From the NCBI RefSeq assembly GCF_004208515.1, contig NZ_SGIM01000010.1, positions 62,001-126,000 of the forward strand: DNA of 64,000 bases, read 5' to 3'. Position 1 is the first letter of the stretch; the number at the start of each line of letters is the position of its first letter. Below the pieces are notes generated by a model. The model was given only the letters and a program-made list of their open reading frames with translations, was not told where the DNA came from and ran no database searches. The position numbers were made by a program, and so were the translations under genes. Source of the DNA: Acinetobacter halotolerans. Its GTDB lineage: Bacteria > Pseudomonadota > Gammaproteobacteria > Pseudomonadales > Moraxellaceae. This document shows, piece after piece, positions 17,819 through 26,810 of the stretch.

Positions 17819-18691
17819 TTATTTTTTGTACAGTTCATCTGATGCATTTTCCCCTCTAAACCGTTTATACCCCCACATGTATTCTGCAGGAAAGCGGTTG
17901 ATCATCTGTTCAACTGCTTTATTTAATGCTGTCGTTGCAATCTCGATATCTCGATCATAAAGTTGAGGATCATTTAGATCATCACAATACACCTCAAAAC
18001 CTTCGCCATCTTCACGACGGAAGCAACTCAACCCAACTAAACGACATTGGGTTTTTTGCGCCATTTTACTGGCAAGGGTACTGGTCAAGCATGGGATACC
18101 GAAAAACGGAACCACGACTCCGCCAGAAGGTTGTGGGACATGGTCGGGTAGAATGACACTAAAGCCCCCTTGTTTGAGGTTTTTAAACAACGCCTTGACA
18201 CCATTAGCATCAGTAGGGACAAGTGTTGCATTCAATCTTTGGCGCGCATGGAGAGCAAAGGAATTAAAGCCACTATCTTTCATGGGTTTGTACATAATGG
18301 TTGGAATACCGTACTGATGTACCCAAGCATTCATCATTTCCCATGTACCAAGATGCGGTGTGATGATCAATGCACCCTTGGGATTATTGAGTGCATCGGT
18401 TAAGACATCTAAATTATGCACAGCACGAATCTGCTGAATACTCCACTCAGGCGGCATAGCCCAACATTTTCCTGATTCGATATAGCTTAGACATTGTTTG
18501 ACCACACTTTCTCGAGCCAGTTGTTCTTGTTGTTCAGGAGTTAATTCAGGATAGGCTAATCCAAGATTGATTCGCGTTTTCCATAACATACTTTTATTTG
18601 GATTTTGATTGATCAAGTATGCTGCCACTTTTGCAATGCTACGCAAAAATGGCAAAGGTAGAAGACGAAGAAGGGTGCTGTAAAAGGACAT
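17819..18691 (-). CDS. lpxL: Lipid A late acyltransferase (LpxL/HtrB family)
   Basis: A 290-residue lysophospholipid-acyltransferase-fold enzyme that adds a secondary acyl chain to lipid A from acyl-ACP at the inner membrane. It has the HX4E catalytic motif His113-LGTW-Glu118, GGFSVILPDHVPQPSGG, and the FPAEYMWGYKRFR C-terminal motif typical of LpxL/LpxM. Its place next to aspS at the right edge of the OC locus matches Acinetobacter. LpxL rather than LpxM is assigned from this synteny; sequence alone does not settle which position is acylated. Confidence 0.88.
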   Translation of the reverse strand: MSFYSTLLRLLPLPFLRSIAKVAAYLINQNPNKSMLWKTRINLGLAYPELTPEQQEQLARESVVKQCLSYIESGKCWAMPPEWSIQQIRAVHNLDVLTDALNNPKGALIITPHLGTWEMMNAWVHQYGIPTIMYKPMKDSGFNSFALHARQRLNATLVPTDANGVKALFKNLKQGGFSVILPDHVPQPSGGVVVPFFGIPCLTSTLASKMAQKTQCRLVGLSCFRREDGEGFEVYCDDLNDPQLYDRDIEIATTALNKAVEQMINRFPAEYMWGYKRFRGENASDELYKK

Positions 18692-18696
18692 TTGAA

Positions 18697-18918
18697 TTAG
18701 TCTTGTTTATCTGCATTGCCTTTGAGCACCATATAAATCAGTGCGGCAAAAATCACTAGCGCACCAGCTAGACTGCTGACGCAAAAATATAAAATTCGTT
18801 GATAGGTGGTCATATTGAAGAGTTCATTCGACAAGATGTAACGCATAAGAAACCATTGCGCAAGTGAAAACACAATAAGGACAATTGTGTGTCGACGCAC
18901 ATCTGGACGCATGGCCAT
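18697..18918 (-). CDS. Small membrane protein between aspS and lpxL
   Basis: A 73-residue protein with two hydrophobic segments (about 12-28 and 42-65) and a basic N-terminus (MAMRPDVRRH), so it probably crosses the inner membrane twice. GAAGG lies 9 nt before the ATG. It ends 5 bp before lpxL and is probably translated with it. No characterised family is recognised. Its position suggests a link to envelope assembly, which is only inference. Confidence 0.75.
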   Translation of the reverse strand: MAMRPDVRRHTIVLIVFSLAQWFLMRYILSNELFNMTTYQRILYFCVSSLAGALVIFAALIYMVLKGNADKQD

Positions 18919-18980
18919 GGGCTGATACCTTCGATAAAAAACTAGTTTATTATGCCATTAAAGAGAATCAATCTCAATTT

Positions 18981-19007
18981 ACAAAAAAGGCGCTGTAAAC
19001 AGCGCCT
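18981..19007 (-). terminator. Terminator of aspS
   Basis: AGGCGCTG and CAGCGCCT (8-bp stem, 4-nt loop) are followed on the minus strand by a T run. It lies just past the aspS stop codon and isolates aspS from the small membrane protein gene and lpxL. Confidence 0.9.
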
Positions 19008-19024
19008 CTTCTTTGCTTAAGGTC

Positions 19025-20803
19025 TTAAGCTTCTTTCTTTTGTTGTTCGCGTAAACGAATACCCAAATCACGCAATTGATTTGCTTCGACTGGTGCAGGT
19101 GCTTGAGTCAATGGACATTCAGCAGTTTTAGTTTTCGGGAATGCAATCACATCACGAATAGAAGAAGCGCCTGTCATTAACATCACTAGACGATCTAAAC
19201 CAAATGCCAAACCACCATGTGGAGGCGCGCCATAACGTAATGCATTGAGTAAGAAGCTGAATTTTTCTTCTGCTTCTTCATCAGAGATACCTAAAGCTTC
19301 AAAGATCGCTTTTTGCATTTCTAAGTTATAAATACGCAATGAACCACCACCGACTTCAGTACCGTTGAGTACCATGTCGTAAGCAACCGAGAGTGCAGCA
19401 CCTGGGTTGTTCTTCACTTCTTCAACACTTGATTTTGGTAATGTGAATGGATGGTGAACCGAGGTCCATTTACCATCATCCGTTTCTTCAAACATTGGGA
19501 AGTCTACAACCCAAAGAGGAGCCCACTCACACGTCGCAAGATTCAAGTCATGACCGATCTTGACACGAAGAGCACCCATCGCATCATTGACGACTTTAGC
19601 TTTATCCGCACCAAAGAACACGATATCGCCATCTTGAGCGCCGACACGTTCTAACAGTTCAAGTACGATTGGCTCGATGAATTTAACGATTGGAGATTGA
19701 AGACCTTCAATACCTTTTGCCAATTCATTGACTTTGATATACGCCAAACCTTTCGCACCGTAGATGCCGACGAATTTGGTATATTCATCAATCGCACTAC
19801 GTGGTAATGATGCAGCGCCCGGAACACGTAAAGCAACGATGCGACCTTTAGGGTCTTTAGCAGGTCCAGCGAACACTTTGAACTCAACTTCTTGCATCAG
19901 ATCAGCAACATCGATGAGTTTCAACGGAATACGCATATCAGGTTTGTCTGACGCATAATCACGCATTGCATCCGCATAGGTCATACGTTGGAATTTATCG
20001 AACTTAACACCAAGAAGTTCATCGAACATCTTCACTGTTAATACTTCCATCAAATCCATGATGTCATCGTCACTCATGAACGATGTTTCAACGTCGATTT
20101 GAGTAAATTCAGGCTGACGATCAGCACGCAAGTCTTCATCACGGAAACATTTTGCGATTTGATAGTAACGATCAATACCACCCACCATCAGTAATTGTTT
20201 AAACAATTGTGGTGATTGTGGCAGAGCGTAAAAACTACCATTTGAAACACGACTAGGAACGAGATAGTCACGCGCACCTTCTGGTGTTGCACGGGTGAGA
20301 ATCGGTGTTTCAACGTCCAAGAAACCATTGTCTTCGAAATAGTTACGAATTAAGTTGGTTAATTTAGAACGGAAGCGTAAACGATCTAACATTTCTGGAC
20401 GACGAATATCCAAGAAACGATATTTCAAACGGATTTCTTCAGAAATATTGGTATTTTCATCATTCAAAGGGAAAGGCGGCGTTTCTGAAGCAGCAAGCAC
20501 TTCAATATCTTTGCCTAAAACTTCAATTTGACCACTCACCATATTGGCATTTTCAGTGCCTTCATAGCGGCGACGAACGCGACCAGTAATTTTTAAAACA
20601 AATTCTGAACGTGCTTTATCCGCAGTTGCGAATGCTTCTGGGGTATCAGGGTCAATGACCACTTGCACGAGACCATCGCGGTCGCGCATATCAAGGAAAA
20701 TCACACCGCCATGGTCACGGCGACGATGAACCCAACCACATAAAGTTACGGTTTGATCGATTTGGGCTTCAGTTAAAGAGCCACAGTAATGAGTGCGCAT
20801 CAT
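19025..20803 (-). CDS. aspS: Aspartyl-tRNA synthetase
   Basis: This class II synthetase charges tRNA-Asp (in some bacteria also tRNA-Asn). It is 592 residues, the normal bacterial length. It has an N-terminal OB-fold anticodon domain ([20 protein letters not shown]), motif 2 ([20 protein letters not shown]), the bacterial GAD insertion (about 290-420), and motif 3 ([13 protein letters not shown]). Two tandem ATG codons open the frame. It is the conserved right-hand flank of the OC locus. Confidence 0.97.
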   Translation of the reverse strand: MMRTHYCGSLTEAQIDQTVTLCGWVHRRRDHGGVIFLDMRDRDGLVQVVIDPDTPEAFATADKARSEFVLKITGRVRRRYEGTENANMVSGQIEVLGKDIEVLAASETPPFPLNDENTNISEEIRLKYRFLDIRRPEMLDRLRFRSKLTNLIRNYFEDNGFLDVETPILTRATPEGARDYLVPSRVSNGSFYALPQSPQLFKQLLMVGGIDRYYQIAKCFRDEDLRADRQPEFTQIDVETSFMSDDDIMDLMEVLTVKMFDELLGVKFDKFQRMTYADAMRDYASDKPDMRIPLKLIDVADLMQEVEFKVFAGPAKDPKGRIVALRVPGAASLPRSAIDEYTKFVGIYGAKGLAYIKVNELAKGIEGLQSPIVKFIEPIVLELLERVGAQDGDIVFFGADKAKVVNDAMGALRVKIGHDLNLATCEWAPLWVVDFPMFEETDDGKWTSVHHPFTLPKSSVEEVKNNPGAALSVAYDMVLNGTEVGGGSLRIYNLEMQKAIFEALGISDEEAEEKFSFLLNALRYGAPPHGGLAFGLDRLVMLMTGASSIRDVIAFPKTKTAECPLTQAPAPVEANQLRDLGIRLREQQKKEA

Positions 20804-20930
20804 ATTGAATTATTTATCCAAACTATATTGGCTGTAAAGGTGAATGCGTAAACAGCGCAGCACCAATGAAGAGGGAGATTATGCCTTGTTGAGCGGATTG
20901 TCTCAAGTCTTAAGCGGGTTTATTGGCACT

Positions 20931-21698
20931 TCAAAAGTGCTGAGGTGATTTTCGATCTAAAAATAACAATAATAAGCAAGACAGTGTGAAGATTATTAGT
21001 GCTGTGTGAGTAAATTCATTGATTGATTTGCCGATGAAAAAATAAGGCTCTTTCATCCAAATCTCGGATGCGATATGACGGTTATAATCCCAGAGTGATA
21101 ACAGGCCACCAATACTTGAAATGATCAAGCTGCTCCATACAAAAACTTTAAACTCTTTTGGAATAATCGTGTCTTGCTTATATTTTTGGAAATAGCTCAG
21201 ACACATCCTAAAGATAAAAGGGAGTGCAATGATGGATGAGCCAATCTGTAAAACGAAATGTAATGGGTAGTTAAAGCCAAACAATGAGATTTGCTGAGCA
21301 AGTATTGTTTCGAATGCAAAAGTACGGAAATCTAAATGGGTGAGGCCATCCCAAATCAAATGTGTTGCAGTTCCGATGATGATTGCAAAACAACTCATCA
21401 AACTAAAGGCAACAAAACGGTCAAATGAGTGGATATGTAAAGGATCTTGGATCGCGAACAGACGGTAGATCACTGGGCGATAAAGTAAATACCACAGGAT
21501 GCAAAAGAATAACCCAAGTGGAAGATTTGGAAATAAAATGCCGCTCCATTGATGGGTCAGTGCAATATTTTCTTGTGTAAATAAACGATAAAGATCTGGT
21601 GTCATGCAGCCGATGGCTAAAGCTGCGATGGGCAAATGACCTTTACTGATTTTTGATAATGGTGGCGCAAGAACTGCATGAGACAGGGTAAAAGGCAT
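20931..21698 (-). CDS. DUF4184 family membrane protein
   Basis: A 255-residue protein that starts MPFTLSHAVLAPPLS, characteristic of DUF4184, and continues LAIGCMTPDLYRLF, a motif with a His/Asp pair reminiscent of YdjM-like metal-dependent membrane hydrolases. Several hydrophobic segments follow, with GTATHLIWDGLTH in the second third. The ATG at 21698 is chosen; the frame extends upstream to 21830 but the added residues look noncoding. It diverges from the ZnuD-like receptor across a 135-bp gap that holds a Zur-type box, so shared zinc control is possible. Function unknown. Confidence 0.8.
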   Translation of the reverse strand: MPFTLSHAVLAPPLSKISKGHLPIAALAIGCMTPDLYRLFTQENIALTHQWSGILFPNLPLGLFFCILWYLLYRPVIYRLFAIQDPLHIHSFDRFVAFSLMSCFAIIIGTATHLIWDGLTHLDFRTFAFETILAQQISLFGFNYPLHFVLQIGSSIIALPFIFRMCLSYFQKYKQDTIIPKEFKVFVWSSLIISSIGGLLSLWDYNRHIASEIWMKEPYFFIGKSINEFTHTALIIFTLSCLLLLFLDRKSPQHF

Positions 21699-21771
21699 GT
21701 CGTTAGAAAACGAGTTTTTTAAAATCATGGAGCGACAGTGTAGCAAATGTTTTTTTCCGCTATGTTTTTTA

Positions 21772-21806
21772 TTGCAAATTAAGTGAAATGTTATAGTATA
21801 ACAATT
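21772..21806 (+). promoter_or_regulatory. Zur-type operator overlapping the znuD promoter
   Basis: TGTTATA-G-TATAACA (21789-21803) is a perfect 7+1+7 palindrome with partial symmetry beyond it, closely matching the Zur box reported for Acinetobacter. A candidate -35 TTGCAA (21772-21777) and -10 TAGTAT (21794-21799, 16-bp spacing) overlap it, so bound Zur would block transcription. The box is 30 bp upstream of the receptor ATG and about 90 bp upstream of the divergent DUF4184 gene. Confidence 0.75.
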
Positions 21807-21833
21807 AATATTTGAGCTGATCCGAGACACGGT

Positions 21834-23912
21834 ATGTCATTTTCAAAAAGTATTCTGACTTTATCAATATTAGCTGCTGCATCAGTTTCATCATTTGCCG
21901 CAGAAAATGAGCAAGTTAAAACATTAGAAACAATACGAATTAAAGCGCATCCGCTTGAGCAAACTTCACAGGATTTTGCAGTTGCAGATACGGTGGTTGA
22001 TCAAAAAACTTTAGCGCAAGGTGCGGTTACGATTGGGGATGCATTAGCCAATGAGGTTGGAATTTATTCTAATCAGTTTGGTGCAGGTTCAAGTCGCCCT
22101 GTAATTCGTGGGCAAGATGGCGCACGTGTTAAAGTGTTGCAAAATTCATCTGAAAATATTGACGTTTCAACGCTATCACCCGACCATGCTGTGACTGTAG
22201 ATCCTGCATTAGCCTCGCAGGTTGAAGTGATTCGTGGGCCATCAACATTATTATTTGGCGCTGGCACCGTCGGTGGTTTAGTCAATGTAACGGATAGCAA
22301 AATCCCAACGAAAATGCCAGAAAAAGGCTATGAAGGAAATGTTGGCTTACGTTACAACACGGGCAGCGATGAAAAACTTGCAAGTGCAGGTGTGACAGTC
22401 GGTTTAGGCGATCAAGTCGCTTTGCGTGTTGAAGGACTCAAGCGCGAAGCAAATGACTATATTGCCCCTAATTACTTTCATGAAGGTGAAAAGGAGCGTC
22501 GAGTCGACAATACTTTTGCGGAAGGTCAAACCGTAAATGTCGGTTTATCTTGGATCTATGATCGAGGTTTTACGGGTATTTCATACAGCAATCGTCAAGA
22601 CAAATATGGCTTACCTGGACATAATCATGAATATGAGAGTTGTGATGCACATCTAAGTGGTCGACCTCACTTACATTGTGGAGATCATGATCATGGGCAT
22701 GGTGATCATGATGACGACCACGGGCATGACGATCATGAGCATGAACATGCACATGGCGGTCCATGGATTGATTTAAAGTCAGAACGTTATGATGTTCGTA
22801 CTGAATTAGATGACCCTTTTGCAGGTTTTAAAAAGCTACGTGCTCAAGCGAGCTATACCGATTATCGCCATGATGAAATCGAAGAAGATATCATTGCAAC
22901 CCGCTTTAAAAATAAAGGTTATGATGGCCGCTTAGAGCTGGTTCATAACCCACTAGGTGCATGGGAAGGGGTGATTGGTACTCAGTATGGTCATCAAAAA
23001 CTCACATTAACGGGCGAAGAAGCGTTCTTGGTGCCAAATACCACCAAGAAATGGAGTGTATTTGCCTTAGAACATGCTCAATTTAATGATGTGCATGTTG
23101 AGCTGGCTGCGCGCGCTGAACAACAAAAAATTGATATTGATGATTCAAGCAAGAAAGATTTTGATGGCTCAGCCTATTCATTTTCAGGTGCGGCCAACTG
23201 GGAATTTGCACCAGACTACAAATTGTCTTTTGTTGCATCGCATCAACAACGTCTACCATTAGCACAAGAGCTGTATGCAAATGGCAAACACTTTGCGACC
23301 AATACCTTCGAACTGGGTAATGATCAGTTGAAGAAAGAGAAGTCAAATAACGTTGAGCTTGGTTTCCATTTTGACAATAACACCTTTGATTACCATGTAC
23401 ACGTCTACCATAACTGGTTTGATGATTACATCTTTGCACAAACTTTAGATCGTTACGAAGATTTCCGTTTGGTTGAATATACACAAGACAAAGCGCGTTT
23501 CTACGGTGCTGAGGCAGAAGCAGGTTATCAAATTTCACCAATCTATAAAGTCAGCTTATTTGGTGACTATGTGCGTGGTAAAATTGACAACGAAAATGCG
23601 CCTCGTGTTCCTGCTGGACGTTTAGGAACAAAAGTTAATGCAGACTTTGGTGATGGCTTTAGCGGTTCTGCTGAGTACTACCATGTGTTCCAGCAAGATA
23701 AAATTTCAGCGTATGAAACAGATACACAAAGTTATAATATGTTGAATCTTGGTGTGGCGTATTCAGGTCAATACAGCAGCATGGGCGACTATCGAGTTTT
23801 CCTCAATGCAAATAACCTGTTAGATGATCAGATTTATCAACATGCATCATTCCTTTCAACCATTCCACAAGTTGGTCGTAACTTTACTGTAGGTGTAAAT
23901 TTCAGCTTCTAA
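21834..23912 (+). CDS. znuD: ZnuD-like TonB-dependent outer-membrane zinc receptor
   Basis: A 692-residue outer-membrane receptor for zinc uptake. It has a signal peptide (cleavage after SSFAA), a TonB-box-like LETIRIKA, a plug domain with RPVIRGQDGARVKVLQN and EVIRGPSTLLFGAGTVGG, and a 22-strand barrel ending in an aromatic residue (VGVNFSF). An extracellular-loop-like insert at about residues 265-310 is packed with His and Asp (CGDHDHGHGDHDDDHGHDDH), as in ZnuD zinc-capture loops. The Zur-type box upstream supports zinc control. Iron or haem receptors are alternatives but lack this loop. Confidence 0.9.
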   Translation: MSFSKSILTLSILAAASVSSFAAENEQVKTLETIRIKAHPLEQTSQDFAVADTVVDQKTLAQGAVTIGDALANEVGIYSNQFGAGSSRPVIRGQDGARVKVLQNSSENIDVSTLSPDHAVTVDPALASQVEVIRGPSTLLFGAGTVGGLVNVTDSKIPTKMPEKGYEGNVGLRYNTGSDEKLASAGVTVGLGDQVALRVEGLKREANDYIAPNYFHEGEKERRVDNTFAEGQTVNVGLSWIYDRGFTGISYSNRQDKYGLPGHNHEYESCDAHLSGRPHLHCGDHDHGHGDHDDDHGHDDHEHEHAHGGPWIDLKSERYDVRTELDDPFAGFKKLRAQASYTDYRHDEIEEDIIATRFKNKGYDGRLELVHNPLGAWEGVIGTQYGHQKLTLTGEEAFLVPNTTKKWSVFALEHAQFNDVHVELAARAEQQKIDIDDSSKKDFDGSAYSFSGAANWEFAPDYKLSFVASHQQRLPLAQELYANGKHFATNTFELGNDQLKKEKSNNVELGFHFDNNTFDYHVHVYHNWFDDYIFAQTLDRYEDFRLVEYTQDKARFYGAEAEAGYQISPIYKVSLFGDYVRGKIDNENAPRVPAGRLGTKVNADFGDGFSGSAEYYHVFQQDKISAYETDTQSYNMLNLGVAYSGQYSSMGDYRVFLNANNLLDDQIYQHASFLSTIPQVGRNFTVGVNFSF

Positions 23913-23947
23913 TTTTTCACTTAAATCTTATTGAAAAATCAAAGCAT

Positions 23948-23985
23948 AAGCTCTAGCCTTAAACCATTAGGCTAGAGCTTTTTTT
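23948..23985 (+). terminator. Terminator of znuD
   Basis: AAGCTCTAGCCT and AGGCTAGAGCTT form a 12-bp perfect stem with a 9-nt loop and a T run to 23985. It ends only 6 nt before the start codon of the next gene. Confidence 0.9.
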
Positions 23986-23991
23986 GTTTAT

Positions 23992-25455
23992 ATGCGTATC
24001 TTCCAACGAATCCATCAAAAATTAAACTGGTCAGGTCGGCGTTACATGGCAGTCATATTGAGCATTCTGGTGATTGGGTATATTGCTTCGGCGATTTACC
24101 ACACTGTAAAACCACTCCCGAAAGGGTTGGATTTTACTGGTCAACTACGTCATGCCAATGTGAGGTTTTTAGCCGATCAAACTTATATTGATGGCGATGG
24201 TCAGCAACAAGTGGATCAACAGATTTTTAAAGAAGTGTTTCAATTGATTGAAGATGCGAGAAGCACCATTGTTTTGGACATGTTTCTTTTTAATCAAGAA
24301 GTTGGCGCATCCAAAATTAAGCAGATTCCATTAATGCAACAGTTGACTGATGCATTGCTGCTCAAACGTCAGCAAAATCCAAATATTCAAATTGTAGTGA
24401 TTACCGATCCCATTAATTCAGTGTATGGTGGTCTTGCTCCAAAGCATTATGATCAACTTCGTCAAGCTCACATTGAAGTCATTGAAACCGATTTAAAACC
24501 ATTACGTGCATCGAATCCGCTGTGGTCGGGGTTTTGGTATATCTGTTGTCAAGATGTAGGCAATAATCCACAAAAAGGCTGGCTAAAAAATCCATTTGGT
24601 GAGCAGAAGATCACACTTCGCAGTTATCTAGCATTGTTTAATTTTAAAGCCAATCATCGTAAAACCTTAGTGGTAGATACTGAGGCTGGTTGGAAAAGTC
24701 TAGTGACTTCTGCAAATCCGCACGATGGAAGTTCACATCATAGCAATGTGGCGTTAGTGGTGGATGGTGCAACAGCAATTGATATGCTACAAACTGAACA
24801 GGCGGTTGCGCAAATGTCGCAAGGGGGCAGCCCAATTGTGATCATGGGGGGACTAACGGAAGATAAAAGCTTGCCTCAAATTCAGGTGCTGACTGAAAAA
24901 GCAATCTATGATGCGGTATTGGAAATGATTAACACCGCCAAACAAGATGAACATTTGGATATCGCGATGTTCTATTTGTCTGAACGGAAGATTATTTCAG
25001 CATTAAAGCAAGCAAAACAGCGTGGTGTTCGCATCCGTATGGTACTTGATCCAAATAAAGATGCATTTGGTCGTCAAAAGAATGGTATGCCAAATCGCCA
25101 AGTGGCGTCTGAACTCAATGCGGTTGGTATTCCAATTCGCTGGTGTGATACGCATGGTGAGCAATGCCACAGTAAAATGCTGTTGAAATACAATTCCCAA
25201 CAAGCTGAGTTGATTTTGGGTTCTGCAAACCTAACGGCCCGCAATCTGAAAAACTATAATCTTGAAACCAATATGCGTGTGATTGGTTCAACTCAAGCGC
25301 AGGTGTTTAAGGATGCTGGACAGTATTTTGATTCTTCTTGGAACAATGCCAATGGTCGTCAAGTAACGCTTGATTATAAAAAGTATGCTGACGAGTCGAA
25401 AACCAAATATTGGGTGTATCGTTTTATGGAATGGTCAGGGCTATCGACTTTTTGA
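23992..25455 (+). CDS. Phospholipase D-family protein (cardiolipin synthase-like)
   Basis: A 487-residue protein with an N-terminal transmembrane anchor (about 20-36) and two PLD domains. The first HKD-like motif is NHRKTLVVDTEAGW, and the second is CHSKMLLKYNSQQAEL followed by ILGSANLTARNL. Such enzymes hydrolyse or transfer phosphatidyl groups; a role in cardiolipin synthesis or as an envelope phospholipase is likely. The ATG at 23992 sits directly after the znuD terminator with no visible ribosome binding site; ATG 24046 (after AGGTCGGCG) is an alternative that keeps the anchor. A bidirectional terminator follows. Confidence 0.85.
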   Translation: MRIFQRIHQKLNWSGRRYMAVILSILVIGYIASAIYHTVKPLPKGLDFTGQLRHANVRFLADQTYIDGDGQQQVDQQIFKEVFQLIEDARSTIVLDMFLFNQEVGASKIKQIPLMQQLTDALLLKRQQNPNIQIVVITDPINSVYGGLAPKHYDQLRQAHIEVIETDLKPLRASNPLWSGFWYICCQDVGNNPQKGWLKNPFGEQKITLRSYLALFNFKANHRKTLVVDTEAGWKSLVTSANPHDGSSHHSNVALVVDGATAIDMLQTEQAVAQMSQGGSPIVIMGGLTEDKSLPQIQVLTEKAIYDAVLEMINTAKQDEHLDIAMFYLSERKIISALKQAKQRGVRIRMVLDPNKDAFGRQKNGMPNRQVASELNAVGIPIRWCDTHGEQCHSKMLLKYNSQQAELILGSANLTARNLKNYNLETNMRVIGSTQAQVFKDAGQYFDSSWNNANGRQVTLDYKKYADESKTKYWVYRFMEWSGLSTF

Positions 25456-25464
25456 AGAAAAAAG

Positions 25465-25488
25465 AAAAGAGGCGTAATGCCTCTTTTT
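25465..25488. terminator. Bidirectional terminator between the PLD gene and the hypothetical gene
   Basis: AAAAGAGGC and GCCTCTTTT (9-bp stem, 5-nt loop) have A/T tails on both sides, serving the two convergent genes. Confidence 0.85.
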
Positions 25489-25490
25489 AA

Positions 25491-25928
25491 TTATGGACTT
25501 GGCGGAATCAGTTGATCCAAATCTTTATCGCTTAACGTTTCTAATTCGCTGAGATCAGTTTTAATAGCCCACTGTGTTTCATCCTCGACAGGGTTGGGCA
25601 AACGACCTTCTAACCAGTCACAGACGACATCAGGTGTAAAGTCTGCATGATTACATTGAATCACCCAAGCTAAAAAGTCTTTGGCTTCCCCATTCATATA
25701 AGGTGGGGGCGATACTGGGAAAAATTGTGTCGGTAAACGCTCATTGGTGGATAAATAATTCAGTACATGGCCCAGTTCCTGAACGGTTTGCCAAGCCAAA
25801 GGATGCTCTACATCAATGCTGAATTTAAACCACCATGCATGTTGACCATCTGTACCATGCGCAACGATACGTGATTCTTGCACGCTTGGAACCTTGCAAA
25901 AAAACTGAGAGAGACGATCAAAATTCAT
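25491..25928 (-). CDS. Conserved hypothetical protein
   Basis: A 145-residue soluble protein with no recognised domain. It begins MNFDRLSQFFCKVPS, has GQHAWWFKFSIDVEHPLAWQ in its first half, a proline-rich FFPVSPPPYMNG and an acidic C-terminus. An upstream in-frame ATG at 26000 would add 24 residues, but that stretch overlaps a promoter-like TGCTAGAAT on the minus strand and reads like noncoding DNA, so the shorter start is preferred. It converges on the PLD gene and diverges from the first rcnB-like gene. Confidence 0.65.
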   Translation of the reverse strand: MNFDRLSQFFCKVPSVQESRIVAHGTDGQHAWWFKFSIDVEHPLAWQTVQELGHVLNYLSTNERLPTQFFPVSPPPYMNGEAKDFLAWVIQCNHADFTPDVVCDWLEGRLPNPVEDETQWAIKTDLSELETLSDKDLDQLIPPSP

Positions 25929-26166
25929 TTCAGACACAGATATAGCCTCAAAACGTAAAAAAAGAATTCTAGCATATTCCTGTGCTTGGTAGACTTTCAT
26001 CGGTGATGGTGAAGTGTGTGGCTTATAGTAATCAATGTATAAAAAAGAGAAATAAAATCCCTCCTTATTTCATCCTCAATCTATGCGAAAACTATAAAAT
26101 GGTAACAAATGTTGGTGGTTTTTTGCTCTAAAATAAAACAATGACACTTCATATGGGGAGAGGGCA

Positions 26167-26658
26167 ATGCTGCAATCTAAATATTATCATTATGCTTTCT
26201 TAGGTATATTCAGTTGTTTCCCTACACTGTTGTATGCAGACAATGCTTGGGGTGGTTATAGTGGGACTGAGCGTCGTTCCTATCAGCAGACTTCGCCGTC
26301 TTATCAAGCGCCTGCTCAGGACCCATTTGCATTTTCAAATCAGCGCTATACCCCAACAGCCCCACCCAAAGGGTATTACTATCAGCCCTATCAAAATAGT
26401 CATCCTTATCCCCGCTATCCGCAACCAAGAGTTCGTATAGAGTACTATCCAGATACTCAAACGGAGCACCGCTATAGTCGCGATGCTTTTGTGGTTGGCA
26501 ATGCCTTACCGAGTGAGTTCCGCAGCGAGCGTTATGTGGTTCGAGATTGGGGATATTATTCATTACGAGAACCACCTAAAGGACGACATTGGGTAATGGT
26601 GGATGGGCGTTACTTTCTAGTCACCAACGATAACTTCACCATTGAGATTATTCGTTGA
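26167..26658 (+). CDS. RcnB-family secreted protein
   Basis: A 163-residue exported protein with a signal peptide ending near LLYADNA, a low-complexity middle rich in Tyr, Pro and Gln, and a C-terminal RcnB domain (about 105-163): VVGNALPSEFRSERYVVRDW then LREPPKGRHWVMVDGRYFLV. RcnB in E. coli is a periplasmic protein needed for nickel/cobalt homeostasis; the molecular role of the broader family is unclear. A ribosome binding site, GGGGAGAGGGC, precedes the ATG. A second RcnB-family gene follows 152 bp downstream. Confidence 0.82.
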   Translation: MLQSKYYHYAFLGIFSCFPTLLYADNAWGGYSGTERRSYQQTSPSYQAPAQDPFAFSNQRYTPTAPPKGYYYQPYQNSHPYPRYPQPRVRIEYYPDTQTEHRYSRDAFVVGNALPSEFRSERYVVRDWGYYSLREPPKGRHWVMVDGRYFLVTNDNFTIEIIR

Positions 26659-26677
26659 TGAATAGAAGTGCTGGAGA

Positions 26678-26752
26678 TCAGCTCAGCTGATAGGTCTCCA
26701 CAATTTCTTGGATATCATTACAAAGCTTTGCAATGTCCTTGGTTTTATTCAT
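26678..26752 (-). CDS. Putative 24-residue small protein between two rcnB-like genes
   Basis: On the minus strand an ATG at 26750-26752 opens a 24-codon frame that starts MNKTKDIAKLCNDIQEI and ends YQLS. It is preceded by a consensus ribosome binding site (AAGGAG with a 5-nt spacer). The peptide is hydrophilic and could form one amphipathic helix. Its stop codon lies inside a TCAGCT-C-AGCTGA palindrome flanked by GGAGA/TCTCC. Expression is unproven; the strong ribosome binding site is the main evidence. Confidence 0.4.
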   Translation of the reverse strand: MNKTKDIAKLCNDIQEIVETYQLS

Positions 26753-26810
26753 GGTTTCTCCTTGAGTTTCTTTTAATCTGAATTTAGATCAAAACACAGA
26801 GGATCAAATA

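Noticed and set aside
21699..21830. Longer N-terminus for the DUF4184 protein
   Set aside because: The added residues overlap the Zur box and promoter and do not match the family, which begins MPFTLSHA.
22570..22764. His-rich frame on the minus strand opposite the znuD loop
   Set aside because: It arises from translating the repetitive His/Asp coding DNA in reverse and has no ribosome binding site.
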